A DNA stretch of 64,000 bases from Harmonia axyridis. Lineage: Eukaryota; Arthropoda; Insecta; Coleoptera; Coccinellidae. Location of the stretch: contig NC_059503.1 of the NCBI RefSeq assembly GCF_914767665.1, positions 36,518,001 through 36,582,000 on the forward strand. Reading direction: 5' to 3'. The notes beneath the pieces are model-generated. The model was not told where the DNA came from. It saw only the letters and a program-made list of their open reading frames with translations, and did no database searches. How positions within the stretch are numbered: the stretch's first letter is position 1; each line of letters opens with the position of its first letter. Position numbers and translations under genes: made by a program. Shown piece by piece: positions 32,126-44,477 of this stretch.

Positions 32126-35072
32126 ACTGACGAATAATTTTCAATATTGTAAATATATTATAAATTGTAAATAAGAAAATATTTCGAAATAAGTAATTGT
32201 ATAAATGAGTTTTTAAAATAATAATTTTGATCTTCTTTTTTTATTTTGTTTATTAAGCAAACTGAAAAATAATTTAGTTGTTTTTGCTCACACTATTATT
32301 ATTTATATTATCAACCTCACAAATCATAAAATATTTTTGTTGAAAAAATCTATATAACGGTGAAACCCAAGTTTGTGTCCTAATAAAAATTCAGTTTTCC
32401 GATAATAAATCTCGAAAAAAAAATGTTATCAGTTGCAATTTAATTGAAATAATCCCAGAATGTTTTTTCTCATATTATGTGCCCTATCTGGTCATTCCGT
32501 CTGTTCTTGTAGAACAAAAAAAAAAATTTTCAAGCAATTCTAAATGAATACAATATCAAAAATTTCTGCGAAATTCTTTCACTTCTTATTTTTGGTCTAC
32601 AGACTCGTAAATTTGTTTTCCAACTTAACCACTATAGGGATGAGATAACTTGTTCATTCAGCTTCAATAGTATTTTTTCAAAATTTCGATACGAGCGCTT
32701 CTCGCTGATATATCGAACTTTGAATTGAAAAGGACCTTTTTGTTTTCAACCATCAATATCTCACTAATCAATGATTGCACAAAAAATTTAGAGGATGTTT
32801 TGAAATCTTGAATTAATTCTCTACAAAACTTAGTTATGGTATTTTCGGAAAAAATTTTTTTTCGTTCTCTACATTAATTTGTAAAGTTGATAGAAAAAGG
32901 GCTTTTGGAGGCTTTTCGAATAATCGAGCGCTGAATTGAAAATATCGAAGAAAAAAATCCCAGAGATTTTCAATTCAATCTAAGGAGCGGTTTTTTTGTT
33001 TCATTCGATCCAATTCTCAAGAAATTAAAGGACCACGCATTCTAACCATGTTTGGAAGTCAACGATAATTTTCAAATTTTGCAAATTCGTTTTGAGAACA
33101 AACTGGCTTTTTTAGCGTTGTAGGAGTTCTATAGATGAAAACTTGAGATATGCAATTTCTGAAAAGCAAGTAGATCGAAATTTCCTTGGGTATATAAAGT
33201 TTATTTTGAATTTAATTTGGTTTCTATCATCAAAATCATGGGATTAAATTACGGAATCGCATTAGAAATGATAATGATATGTTGAATAGATTCATTTGGA
33301 CTCAATAAATGAAAAAAAAAAATGAAAAATAAAAAACTTTTTTTTAATTTTCAAAAAAAATATTTCATGAGTTTTGTTATTGTTTTGTTCTGTTATTGAT
33401 AAGAATACAAAAAAAAACTTAAGATTTCGAATCGAAAATCGTGATCCTTCAATTTTTTGAAAATTCGATCAAATGAAAAAGAACATGGATTGAATTGAAA
33501 TTCTCTCAACATTGATGGTTTTTTCGATATTTTCAATTCAGCGCTTGATTATCCAAGAAGCCTCCAAGAGCAATATTTTCATCATTTTTTCAAATTAATG
33601 TAGAGAACGAAAAAAAATTTTTTCCGGAAAAACCATAGCTACTTCTTGTAGAGAATTCATTCAAGATTTCAAAACATCCCCTTAATTTTCTGCGCAATCA
33701 TTGATTGGTGAGATATTGATGGTTAAAGACAAAAAGGCCCTTTTCAATTCAAAGTTCGATATTTCAGCGAGAAGTGCTCGTATCGAAATTTAGAAAATGG
33801 TATATTGAAGCTGAATGAACAAGTTATCTCATCCATGTAGTGGTTAAGTTGGAAAAAAAAATGTCCAAGAATTAGAACTAGAACAAATATGCGAAAAATT
33901 CGCAGATATTTTAGATACTCTATTTATAGGATTGAGCAGTACACGTTGCTTCAATAATTTTTTCATTATGAGATCTCTAAACAATAAACTTCAAGCTTCA
34001 AAAAGCTTCTTTTCAAATTGAGATACGACCATTGTTGTCGAAAATACAGCCATTTGAAAAACCGCTAAGAACTTCGAATTTTATTTCGATCCTTTAATTT
34101 ATTCCACTAGTATATATGACGAAAATTATTATCATCAATATAAGAACTTTTTATTTCATAAAAGGTAGTACAACAATAGTGGAAAAGGCGAGTAAATCGC
34201 AAAGCGTTGTCTTCCTGCCTATCTGAAATAGTTTTAAAAAAATAAGCCCAAAAAATGCTAAAGACTATATCTGAATATAATTGTATCGAAATAAATTATG
34301 CTCCATGATGAGCTAAAATCGCTCTATTCGCAGCTCCCTTATCCACCTCTTTGTGGGTCCTCTCGGAAATTTAACGAAAAATCACTTAATATATTAGACT
34401 AAAATTGTATGGAAAAAAAATGTTCTCTGAGGAATGAAAATAGCACAATTTGCAGTTCCCAGATTCACCTTTTTGTGGGCCCCCTCAGAAATATATCGAA
34501 AAAAATATTAAATATAATGGACTATAATTGTTTTGAAAAAAAAATATGCTCTCTGAGGAATAAAATATCTTAATTTGCTGCGCCCTTATCCACCTCTTTG
34601 TGGGTCCTCTCGGAAATATATCAAAAAAATAATAATATATTACTGTATAATAGTTTCGAATAAAATATGCTCTTTGTTTGAGGATTGAAAATAGTTCAAT
34701 TTGCTGTTTCTGAATCCACTTTTTTGTAGGCCCTCTCAGCAATATATCAGAAAAAATACTGAATATATTAGTCTGCAATTTTTTCGACAAAAAATGTGCG
34801 GTATGAGGAATAAAAAAATAGCTCAATTTTCAGAGCACGGATCCTCTTTTTTGTGGGTTCTTTATTGTAAGACGCCGATAGTTATGACATTTTGAAGTGC
34901 GCTGATAAGGCTAGGTACAGCAATTGGGCACCATCAATTTCAAACTCATTACTTGAATATATTTTAGGTTTACCTGGCTTTATTTCCGATTCTGAACAAT
35001 AACATCAAATTAGTATTTGTAATTACTATGACATGACCAATTGTTTATGAATAATCAAGCAGGGAGGTTTGG

Positions 35073-35110
35073 TATAAATGTTCAGGTCCCTCAAAAATTT
35101 AGTCAGTTTA
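35073..35110 (+). promoter_or_regulatory. Core promoter of EIF1AD copy 7
   Basis: TATAAA at 35073-35078; TCAGTT with A+1 at 35105. Confidence 0.75.
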
Positions 35111-35598
35111 CAGCATACTTTGAAAGAGTAACTACAACCAAGTGAAAACTAACAGAAGTGAAAAATATTTATATAGTAGTCGAGGCTTTAGGATCTTCGG
35201 AATCGGTTTTACGAGAAAACAGCAGGTACGTACTTTAACATTTACTTCAAAAAGGCTATTAATTTCTGTAACAAATAAAATTGTTGATAGGACTAGATCT
35301 GGAAATTCAAATTCATTAAAAAATATTTTCCGTACTTTAGGAGCTTAAGGTATAATTAGTGGGTTTTTCATCGGAGGGAAAAGGCTATTGTGAAAGGAGT
35401 TCTCATAAACTCCCAAGTATCATCTTTGTTTTTTTGTTTATTACGTTGAATAAGAGCGATAATTATTTGTTGTGAGGATTGATTTTTTCAATTTTGATTA
35501 AACTTTAATTCTAATTTCTCCGTATTTAGTATTTTGAACAGTAATTATCTCATTATCATTGGGAAATGTTATTAATTCAAACCATTTTTTTCGCAGAT

Positions 35599-36051
35599 AT
35601 GTCACGAGCAGCTAAAAGAAAGCACGTCCTTAGAGAGATAGACGACTACTCCCCACCAACAAAGAACCAACAAATAGTGAAAGTCGTTGCAAGCAAAGGG
35701 AATAATCTTCATGAAGTGGAGACGGCTGATAAAAGCAGGTTCCTGGTGTCGATGCCGATGAAATTCAGGAAGTTTTTCTGGATCAAACGAGGAAATTTCA
35801 TAGTAATAGAACCCATCCAAGAAGGTGTTAAAGTGAAGGGTGAAATGACTAGAATTTTGACGAATGAACATATCAAATACTACAAGCAGGACAATATATG
35901 GCCCGATTTCGACAATAATAAAAAGCAATCCGAAGGAATTTTCGATAATGATTTACCTATGAAAGCCAATAGTGTGCCGGCTATGATTGAAACGTACAGT
36001 GACAGTGACGAATCTGATATTGATTATTCAAATGACTCTGATTGTGATTAA
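35599..36051 (+). CDS. EIF1AD: EIF1AD (array copy 7), Ala5/Met129 form
   Basis: Full-length, and the most distinct protein of the array: ACT>GCT changes Thr5 to Ala within the conserved N-terminal MSxATKRKHV segment, in addition to Met129. Ala123 is GCC here, again silent. The donor (CAG|GTACGT) and the acceptor (35596) are intact. The N-terminal change touches a motif conserved from insects to vertebrates, so it is the only copy with a plausible functional difference, though still a mild one. Confidence 0.95.
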   Translation: MSRAAKRKHVLREIDDYSPPTKNQQIVKVVASKGNNLHEVETADKSRFLVSMPMKFRKFFWIKRGNFIVIEPIQEGVKVKGEMTRILTNEHIKYYKQDNIWPDFDNNKKQSEGIFDNDLPMKANSVPAMIETYSDSDESDIDYSNDSDCD

Positions 36052-38993
36052 ACTGACGAATAATTTTCAATATTGTAAATATATTATAAATTGTAAATAA
36101 GAAAATATTTCGAAATAAGTTATTGTATAAATGAGTTTTTAAAATAATAATTTTGATCTTCTTTTTTTATTTTGTTTATTAAGCAAACTGAAAAATAATT
36201 TAGTTGTTTTTGCTCACACTATTATTATTTATATTATCAACCTCACAAATCATAAAATATTTTTGTTGAAAAAATCTATATAACGGTGAAACCCAAGTTT
36301 GTGTCCTAATAAAAATTCAGTTTTCCGATAATAAATCTCGAAAAAAAAATGTTATCAGTTGCAATTTAATTGAAATAATCCCAGAATGTTTTTTCTCATA
36401 TTATGTGCCCTATCTGGTCATTCCGTCTGTTCTTGTAGAACAAAAAAAAAATTTTCAAGCAATTCTAAATGAATACAATATCAAAAATTTCTGCGAAATT
36501 CTTTCACTTCTTATTTTTGGTCTACAGACTCGTAAATTTGTTTTCCAACTTAACCACTATAGGGATGAGATAACTTGTTCATTCAGCTTCAATAGTATTT
36601 TTTCAAAATTTCGATACGAGCGCTTCTCGCTGATATATCGAACTTTGAATTGAAAAGGACCTTTTTGTTTTCAACCATCAATATCTCACTAATCAATGAT
36701 TGCACAGAAAATTTAGAGGATGTTTTGAAATCTTGAATGAATTCTCTACAAAACTTAGTTATGGTATTTTCGGAAAAAAATTTTTTTCGTTCTCTACATT
36801 AATTTATAAAGTTGATAGAAAAAGGGCTTTTGGAGGCTTTTCGAATAATCGAGCGCTGAATTGAAAATATCGAAGAAAAAAATCCCAGAGATTTTCAATT
36901 CAATCTAAGGAGCGGTTTGTTTGTTTCATTCGATCCAATTCTCAAGAAATTAAAGGACCACGCATTCTAACCATGTTTGGGAGTCAACAATTGTTTTCAA
37001 ATTTTGCAAATTCGTTTTGAGAACAAACTGGTTTTTTTAGCGTTGTAGGAGTTCTATAGATGAAAACTTGAGATATGCAATTTCTGAAAAGCAAGTAGAT
37101 CGAAATTTCCTTGGGTATATCAAGTTTATTTTGAATTTAATTTGGTTTCTATCATCAAAATCATGGGATTAAATTACGGAATCGCATTAGAAATGATAAT
37201 GATATGTTGAATAGATTCATTTGGACTCAATAAATGAAAAAAAAAATGAAAAATAAAAATTTTTCTTTAATTTTCAAAAAAAATATTTCATGAGTTCTGT
37301 TATCGTTTTGTTCTGTTATTGATAAGAATACAAAAAAAAACTTAAGATTTCGAATCGAAAATCGTGATCCTTTAATTTTTTGAAAATTCGATCAAATGAA
37401 ACAGAACATGGATTGAATTGAAATTCTCTCAACATTGATGGTTTTTTCAATATTTTCAATTCAGCGCTTGATTATCCAAGAAGCCTCCAAGAGCAATATT
37501 TTTATCATTTTTTCAAATTAATGTAGAGAACGAAAAAAAAATTTTTCCGGAAAAACCATAGCTACTTCTTGTAGAGAATTCATTCAAGATTTCAAAACAT
37601 CCCCTTAATTTTCTGCGCAATCATTGATTGGTGAGATATTGATGGTTAAAGACAAAAAGGCCCTTTTCAATTCAAAGTTCGATATTTCAGCGAGAAGTGC
37701 TCGTATCGAAATTTAGAAAATGGTATATTGAAGCTGAATGAACAAGTTATCTCATCCATGTAGTGGTTAAGTTGGAAAAAAAAATGTCCAAGTCTGTAGG
37801 CCAAAACAAATATGCGAAAAATTCGCAGAAATTTTAGATACTCTATTTATAGGATTGAGCAGTACACGTTGCTTCAATAATTTTTTCATTATGAGATCTC
37901 TAAACAATAAACTTCAAGCTTCAAAAAGCTTCTTTTCAAATTGAGATACGACCATTGTTGTCGAAAATACAGCCATTTGAAAAACCGCTAAGAACTTCGA
38001 ATTTTATTTCGATCCTTTAATTTATTCCACTAGTATATATGACGAAAATTATTATCATCAATATAAGAACTTTTTATTTCATAAAAGGTAGTACAACAAT
38101 AGTGGAAAAGGCGAGTAAATCGCAAAGCGTTGTCTTCCTGCCTATCTGAAATAGTTTTAAAAAAATAAGCCCAAAAAATGCTAAAGACTATATCTGAATA
38201 TAATTGTATCGAAATAAATTATGCTCCATGAGGAGCTAAAATCGCTCTATTCGCAGCTCCCTTATCCACCTCTTTGTGGGTCCTCTCGGAAATTTAACGA
38301 AAAATCACTTAATATATTAGACTAAAATTGTATGGAAAAAAATGTTCTCTGAGGAATGAAAATAGCACAATTTGCAGTTCCCAGATTCACTTTTTTGTGG
38401 GCCCCCTCAGAAATATATCGAAAAAAATATTAAATATAATGGACTATAATTGTTTTGAAAAAAAATATGCTCTCTGAGGAATAAAATATCTTAATTTGCA
38501 GCGCCCTTATCCACCTCTTTGTGGGTCCTCTCGGAAATATATCAAAAAAATAATAATATATTACTGTATAATAGTTTCGAATAAAATATGCTCTTTGTTT
38601 GAGGATTGAAAATAGTTCAATTTGCTGTTTCTGGATCCACTTTTTTGTAGGCCCTCTCAGCAATATATCAGAAAAAATACTGAATATATTAGTCTACAAT
38701 TTTTTCGACAAAAAATGTGCGGTATGAGGAATAAAAAAATAGCTCAATTTTCAGAGCACGGATCCTCTTTTTTGTGGGTTCTTTATTGTAAGACGCCGAT
38801 AGTTATGACATTTTGAAGTGCGCTGATAAGGCTAGGTACAGCAATTAGGCACCATCAATTTCAAACTCATTACTTGAATATATTTTAAGTTTACCTGGCT
38901 TTATTTCCGATTCTGAACAATAACATCAAATTAGTATTTGTAATTACTATGACATGACCAATTGTTTATGAATAATCAAGCAGGGAGGTTTGG

Positions 38994-39031
38994 TATAAAT
39001 GTTCAGGTCCCTCAAAAATTTAGTCAGTTTA
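38994..39031 (+). promoter_or_regulatory. Core promoter of EIF1AD copy 8
   Basis: TATAAA at 38994-38999; TCAGTT with A+1 at 39026. Confidence 0.75.
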
Positions 39032-39503
39032 CAGCATACTTTGAAAGAGTAACTACAACCAAGTGAAAAATATTTATATAGTAGTCGAGGCTTTAGGATC
39101 TTCGGAATCGGTTTTACGAGAAAACAGCAGGTACGTACCTTAACATTTACTTCAAAAAGGCTATTAATTTCTGTAACAAATAAAATTGTTGATAGGACTA
39201 GATCTGGAAATTTAAATTCATTAAAAAATAATTTCCGTACTTTAGGAGCTTAAGGTATAATTAGTGGGTTTTTCATCGGAGGGAAAAGGCTATTGTGAAA
39301 GGAGTTCTCATAAACTCCCAAGTATCATCTTTGTTTTTTTGTTTATTACGTTGAATAAGAGCGATAATTATTTGTTGTGAGGATTGATTTTTTCAATTTT
39401 GATTAAACTTTAATTCTAATTTCTCCGTATTTAGTATTTTGAACAGTAATTATCTTATTATCATTGGGAAATGTTATTAATTAAAACTATTTTTTTCGCA
39501 GAT

Positions 39504-39956
39504 ATGTCACGAGCAACTAAAAGAAAGCACGTCCTTAGAGAGATAGACGACTACTCCCCACCAACAAAGAACCAACAAATAGTGAAAGTCGTTGCAAGCA
39601 AAGGGAATAATCTTCATGAAGTGGAGACGGCTGATAAAAGCAGGTTCCTGGTGTCGATGCCGATGAAATTCAGGAAGTTTTTCTGGATCAAACGAGGAAA
39701 TTTCATAGTAATAGAACCCATCCAAGAAGGTGTTAAAGTGAAGGGTGAAATGACTAGAATTTTGACAAATGAACATATCAAATACTACAAGCAGGACAAT
39801 ATATGGCCCGATTTTGACAATAATAAAAAGCAATCCGAAGGAATTTTCGATAATGATTTACCTATGAAAGCGAATAGTGTGCCGGCTATGATTGAAACGT
39901 ACAGTGACAGTGACGAATCTGATATTGATTATTCAAATGACTCTGATTGTGATTAA
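39504..39956 (+). CDS. EIF1AD: EIF1AD (array copy 8), shortened 5' leader
   Basis: Protein identical to copies 5, 6 and 9. Exon 1 (39026-39130) lacks 16 bp between AAGTGAAAA and TATTTATATAG, removing one of two near-direct AAGTGAAAA repeats; slippage between them is the likely cause. The promoter, donor and acceptor are unaffected, so only the 5' leader is altered. The deletion would break any reading frame across exon 1, which supports treating that exon as noncoding. Confidence 0.95.
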   Translation: MSRATKRKHVLREIDDYSPPTKNQQIVKVVASKGNNLHEVETADKSRFLVSMPMKFRKFFWIKRGNFIVIEPIQEGVKVKGEMTRILTNEHIKYYKQDNIWPDFDNNKKQSEGIFDNDLPMKANSVPAMIETYSDSDESDIDYSNDSDCD

Positions 39957-42704
39957 ACTGACGAATAATTTTCAATATTGTAAATATATTATAAATTGTA
40001 AATAAGAAAATATTTCGAAATAAGTAATTGTATAAATGAGTTTTTAAAATAATAATTTTGATCTTCTTTTTTTATTTTGTTTATTAAGCAAACTGAAAAA
40101 TAATTTAGTTGTTTTTGCTCACACTATTATTATTTATATTATCAACCTCACAAATCATAAAATATTTTTGTTGAAAAAATCTATATAACGGTGAAACCCA
40201 AGTTTGTGTCCTAATAAAAATTCAGTTTTCCGATAATAAATCCCGAAAAAAAAATGTTATCAGTTGCAATTTAATTGAAATAATCCCAGAATGTTTTTTC
40301 TCATATTATGTGCCCTATCTGGTCATTCCGTCTGTTCTTGTAGAACAAAAAAAAAAATTTCAAGCAATTCTAAATGAATACAATATCAAAAATTTCTGCG
40401 AAATTCTTTCAGTTCTTATTTTTGGTCTACAGACTCGTAAATTTGTTTTCCAACTTAACCACTATAGGGATGAGATAACTTGTTCATTCAGCTTCAATAG
40501 TATTTTTTCAAAATTTCGATACGAGCGCTTCTCGCTGATATATCGAACTTTGAATTGAAAAGGACCTTTTTGTTTTCAACCATCAATATCTCACTAATCA
40601 ATGATTGCACAAAAAATTTAGAGGATGTTTTGAAATCTTGAATGAATTCTCTACAAAACTTAGTTATGGTACTTTCGGAAAAAAATTTTTTTCGTTCTCT
40701 ACATTAATTTGTAAAGTTGATAGAAAAAGGGCTTTTGGAGGCTTTTCGAATAATCGAGCGCTGAATTGAAAATATCGAAGAAAAAAATCCCAGAGATTTT
40801 CAATTCAATCTAAGGAGCGGTTTTTTTTGTTTCATTCGATCCAATTCTCAAGAAATTAAAGGACCACGCATTCTAACCATGTTTGGGAGTCAACAATTAT
40901 TTTCAAATTTTGCAAATTCGTTTTGAGAACAAACTGGCTTTTTTAGCGTTGTAGGAGTTCTATAGATGAAAACTTGAGATATGCAATTTCTGAAAAGCAA
41001 GTAGATCGAAATTTCCTTGGGTATATCAAGTTTATTTTTAATTTAATTTGGTTTCTATCATCAAAATCATGGGATTAAATTACGGAATCGCATTAGAAAT
41101 GATAATGATATGTTGAATAGATTCATTTGGACTCAATAAATGAAAAAAAAATGAAAAATAAAAAACTTTTTTTTAATTTTCAAAAAAAATATTTCATGAG
41201 TTTTGTTATTGTTTTGTTCTGTTATTGATAAGAATACAAAAAAAACTTAAGATTTCGAATCGAAAATCGTGATCCTTTAATTTTTTGAAAATTCCATCAA
41301 ATGAAACAGAACATGGATTGAATTGAAATTCTCTCAACATTGATGGTTTTTTCGATATTTTCAATTCAGCGCTTGATTATCCAAGAAGCCTCCAAGAGCA
41401 ATATTTTTATCATTTTTTCAAATTAATGTAGAGAACGAAAAAAAATTTTTTCCGGAAAAACCATAGCTACTTCTTGTAGAGAATTCATTCAAGATTTCAA
41501 AACATCCCCTTAATTTTCTGCGCAATCATTGATTGGTGAGATATTGATGGTTAAAGACAAAAAGGCCCTTTTCAATTCAAGGTTCGATATTTCAGCGAGA
41601 AGTGCTCGTATCGAAATTTAAAAAACGGAATATTGAAGCTGAATGAACAAGTTATCTCATCCATGTAGTGGTTAAGTTGGAAAAAAAATGTCCAAGAATT
41701 AGAACTAGAACAAATATGCGAAAAATTCGCAGATATTTTAGATACTCTATTTATAGGATTGAGCAGTACACGTTGCTTCAATAATTTTTTCATTATGAGA
41801 TCTCTAAACAATGAACTTCAAGCTTCAAAAAGCTTCTTTTCAAATTGAGATACGACCATTGATACGAATTTTATTTCGATCCTTTAATTTATTCCACTAG
41901 TATATATGACGAAAATTATTATCATCAATATAAGAACTTTTTATTTCATAAAAGGTAGTACAACAATAGTGGAAAAGGCGAGTAAATCGCAAAGCGTTGT
42001 CTTCCTGCCTATCTGAAATAGTTTTAAAAAAATAAGCCAAAAAAATGCTAAAGACTATATCTGAATATAATAGTATCGAAATAAATTATGCTCCATGAGG
42101 AGCTAAAATCGCTCTATTCGCAGCTCCCTTATCCACCTCTTTGTGGGTCCTCTCGGAAATTTAACGAAAAATCACTTAATATATTAGACTAAAATTGTAT
42201 GGAAAAAAAATGTTCTCTGAGGAATGAAAATAGCACAATTTGCAGTTCCCAGATTCACCTTTTTGTGGGCCCCCTCAGAAATATATCGAAAAAAATATTA
42301 AATATAATGGACTATAATTGTTTTGAAAAAAAATATGCTCTCTGAGGAATAAAATATCTTAATTTGCAGCGCCCTTATCCACCTCTTTGTGGGTCCTCTC
42401 GGAAATATATCAAAAAAATAATAATATATAACTGTATAATAGTTTCGAATAAAATATGCTCTTTGTTTTAGGATTGAAAATAGTTCAATTTGCTGTTTCT
42501 GGATCCACTTTTTTGTAGGCCCTCTCAGCAATATATCAGAAAAAATACTGAATATATTAGTCTACAATTTTTTCGACAAAAAATGTGCGGTATGAGGAAT
42601 AAAAAAATAGCTCAATTTTCAGAGCACGGATCCTCTTTTTTGTGGGTTCTTTATTGTAAGACGCCGATAGCTATGACATTTTGAAGTGCGCTGATAAGGC
42701 TAGG

Positions 42705-42714
42705 TACAGCAATT
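42705..42714 (+). repeat. Target site duplication, left copy
   Basis: TACAGCAATT, repeated at 44478-44487 around the retrotransposon. Other units have the word once, followed directly by AGGCACC. Confidence 0.9.
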
Positions 42715-44477
42715 CTTCTTCTTCTTCAAGTGCCATATCCGCGGCGGATGTCGGCAACCATCATAGCTATCTTGACTTTGGAGACAGCGGTTCTAAAGAG
42801 ATGTTTTGAGATGCATCCAAACCACTCTCTCAGATTTCTCAGCCATGAGATTCGTCTTCTTCCTACGCCTCTTTTGCCTTCTATTTTCCCCTGCATTATT
42901 AATCGTAACATATTGTACTTCTCGCCTCGCATTATGTGTCCCAAATATTGTAACTTTCTCTCCTTGATGGTACGTTCAACTTCTTTTTCTCTACCGATTC
43001 TTCTTAGCACCTCGATGTTGGTGATACGATCCTTCCACGAAACTCTCAGAATTCTTCGGTAGGTCCACATCTCGAAAGAGTTAAGACGCCTCATTGCATC
43101 TGCATTTAGCGTCCATGCTTCCACCCCATAATAGAGCACACTGTGTACATAGCATTTTGCCAATCGCAGTTTGAGATGCAATGTCAGATCTTTGCTGCAC
43201 AGGACTTTTTTCATTCTTATAAAGTTGGAACGAGCTTTTTCTATTCTAGTTTTTATTTCTGCGGTATAGTCATTGTTTTCTGTTATAAGTGTTCCTAAGT
43301 AAGTGTATCTTTTTACTCTTTCGACCTGCTGACCTCCAACCAGCAGCATTTCGTTTGTGTCATTGTTCTTGCTGATTTTCATGAACTTGGTTTTTTTGAC
43401 ATTAAGAGAAAGTCCGTACTTCCCGCTACATCTTAATATCTTGTCCATAACTCTCTCTAAATCCTTCAGACATTCAGCTATTATTACGGTATCGTCAGCA
43501 TATCTGATGTTGTTGATCAAGACTCCATTCACCTTTATACCAGCTGTCTCACCTTCCAAGGCTTCTAGTATAATTTGCTCCGAGTACGCATTAAACAACA
43601 AGGGCGACAGTATGCAACCTTGCCTGACTCCTCTCTTTATTTCCACTTCCTCAGATCTTTCCTGCCCATTTTTTACTGTGGCCCGTTGGTTGTAATACAG
43701 ATTTGAAATTAATCTTACATCTTGTTTGTCCAGGTTTTTGTTCTTAAGAAGGTCTATAAGTTGGTCGTGTTTTACCTTATCAAAAGCTTTATTATAGTCT
43801 ATAAAGCAGATATAGAGGTCGCGATTAACATCCAGGCATCTCTGAGTCAACACATTGAGAGAAAACAATGCCTCTCTTGTGCCAACCCCATTTCGGAAGC
43901 CAAATTGACTCTCACTTATATCCAGTTCTAGTTTGGAACGTATTCTGGTATGTATAATTTTAAGGAGAATTTTTAATGTATGTGACATTAAGCTTATGGT
44001 TCGGTAGTCGCTGCATTCTCTGGCATTAACTTTTTTCGGTAGACATATGAATGTTGATGTTAACATTTCCTTTGGTATAATTCCTGTATTGTAAATTGTG
44101 TTGTATAAACTCACCAAAATATCTATGTTTTTGTCGTTAATTAATTTAAGTAACTCACTTGGTATCTCGTCTGGGCCTGCAGATTTCTTATTTTTCATGG
44201 ATTCCAGTGCATGTTCAACCTCGCACTTAGTTATTTCAGGTCCCACATCTCCATCTTGATGTTCTGAAGGGGTATTTTCCATTCTCTGGTCATAAAATAA
44301 TTCCTCTATGTATTCCTTCCATCGCCCTAGTTTTTGTTCAGTTTCCATTATGATATTTCCTTCTTTGTCGAGGAGTATATTTGAAGTATTTCTTTTATTC
44401 ATTCCCGCGAGCTCTTTGACCTTCTTGTTTAGATTGAAGTTGTCATACTTGTTTTGTAAATCTTCTATCTAGAAGAT
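42715..44477 (-). mobile_element. 5'-truncated non-LTR retrotransposon (RTE-like), inserted in unit 9
   Basis: The element is bounded by a perfect 10 bp target duplication. It reads on the minus strand: its 3' end at 42715 is a short GAA-repeat tail that follows the stop codon almost at once, as is typical of RTE-clade elements. The 5' end is truncated within the open frame, losing the endonuclease. It starts with a small snap-back (AATCTTCTA..TAGAAGATT), perhaps made during 5' joining. No other array unit carries it, so insertion followed amplification. It ends ~158 bp upstream of the copy 9 TATA box. Confidence 0.92.
42726..44402 (-). CDS. Reverse transcriptase of non-LTR retrotransposon (5'-truncated, open frame)
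   Basis: 558 codons without a stop. Seen in order: SAGPDEIPSELLK (74-86); SDYRTISLMSHTLKILLKII (131-150); SQFGFRNG (165-172); the catalytic FIDYNKAFD with Asp202; GVRQGCILSPLLFN (258-271); the catalytic YADD (301-304); a YLG block (about 370); and a C-terminal region with RRILRVSW and LQYLGHIMRG. It would copy element RNA into DNA at the nicked target. The frame is open a little upstream of this ATG but is cut off by the 5' truncation, so the apurinic-type endonuclease is missing and autonomous movement is unlikely. The intact frame shows that the insertion is young. Clade call (RTE-like) is by motif style and short 3' end. Confidence 0.9.
   Translation of the reverse strand: MNKRNTSNILLDKEGNIIMETEQKLGRWKEYIEELFYDQRMENTPSEHQDGDVGPEITKCEVEHALESMKNKKSAGPDEIPSELLKLINDKNIDILVSLYNTIYNTGIIPKEMLTSTFICLPKKVNARECSDYRTISLMSHTLKILLKIIHTRIRSKLELDISESQFGFRNGVGTREALFSLNVLTQRCLDVNRDLYICFIDYNKAFDKVKHDQLIDLLKNKNLDKQDVRLISNLYYNQRATVKNGQERSEEVEIKRGVRQGCILSPLLFNAYSEQIILEALEGETAGIKVNGVLINNIRYADDTVIIAECLKDLERVMDKILRCSGKYGLSLNVKKTKFMKISKNNDTNEMLLVGGQQVERVKRYTYLGTLITENNDYTAEIKTRIEKARSNFIRMKKVLCSKDLTLHLKLRLAKCYVHSVLYYGVEAWTLNADAMRRLNSFEMWTYRRILRVSWKDRITNIEVLRRIGREKEVERTIKERKLQYLGHIMRGEKYNMLRLIMQGKIEGKRGVGRRRISWLRNLREWFGCISKHLFRTAVSKVKIAMMVADIRRGYGT

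Larger units (their letters stand above)
30005..33927 (+). repeat. EIF1AD tandem array, unit 6
   Basis: 3,923 bp. It shares the intron variants 'TTATCTTATTATC' and 'AAAACTATTTTT' with unit 8 and the coding variant ACGAATGAAC with unit 7, a patchwork rather than a simple nested pattern. One T is missing from the minisatellite at about 30545. Confidence 0.97.
33928..37850 (+). repeat. EIF1AD tandem array, unit 7
   Basis: 3,923 bp. The upstream module carries 'GCAATTGGGCACC' and 'TTTTAGGTTTACC', otherwise seen only in unit 1. The foldback right arm is of the 'AAGTCTGTAGG' type, unlike its neighbours 6 and 8. This is the most mixed unit. Confidence 0.97.
37851..41754 (+). repeat. EIF1AD tandem array, unit 8
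   Basis: 3,904 bp, the shortest full unit, mainly because of a 16 bp deletion in exon 1. The foldback right arm is of the 'AGAATTAGAACTAG' type. Foldback remnant from about 40354. Confidence 0.97.

Noticed and set aside
42730..43931. Plus-strand frames of 69-112 codons opposite the reverse transcriptase
   Set aside because: Shadows of the minus-strand 558-codon frame, which has the catalytic motifs.
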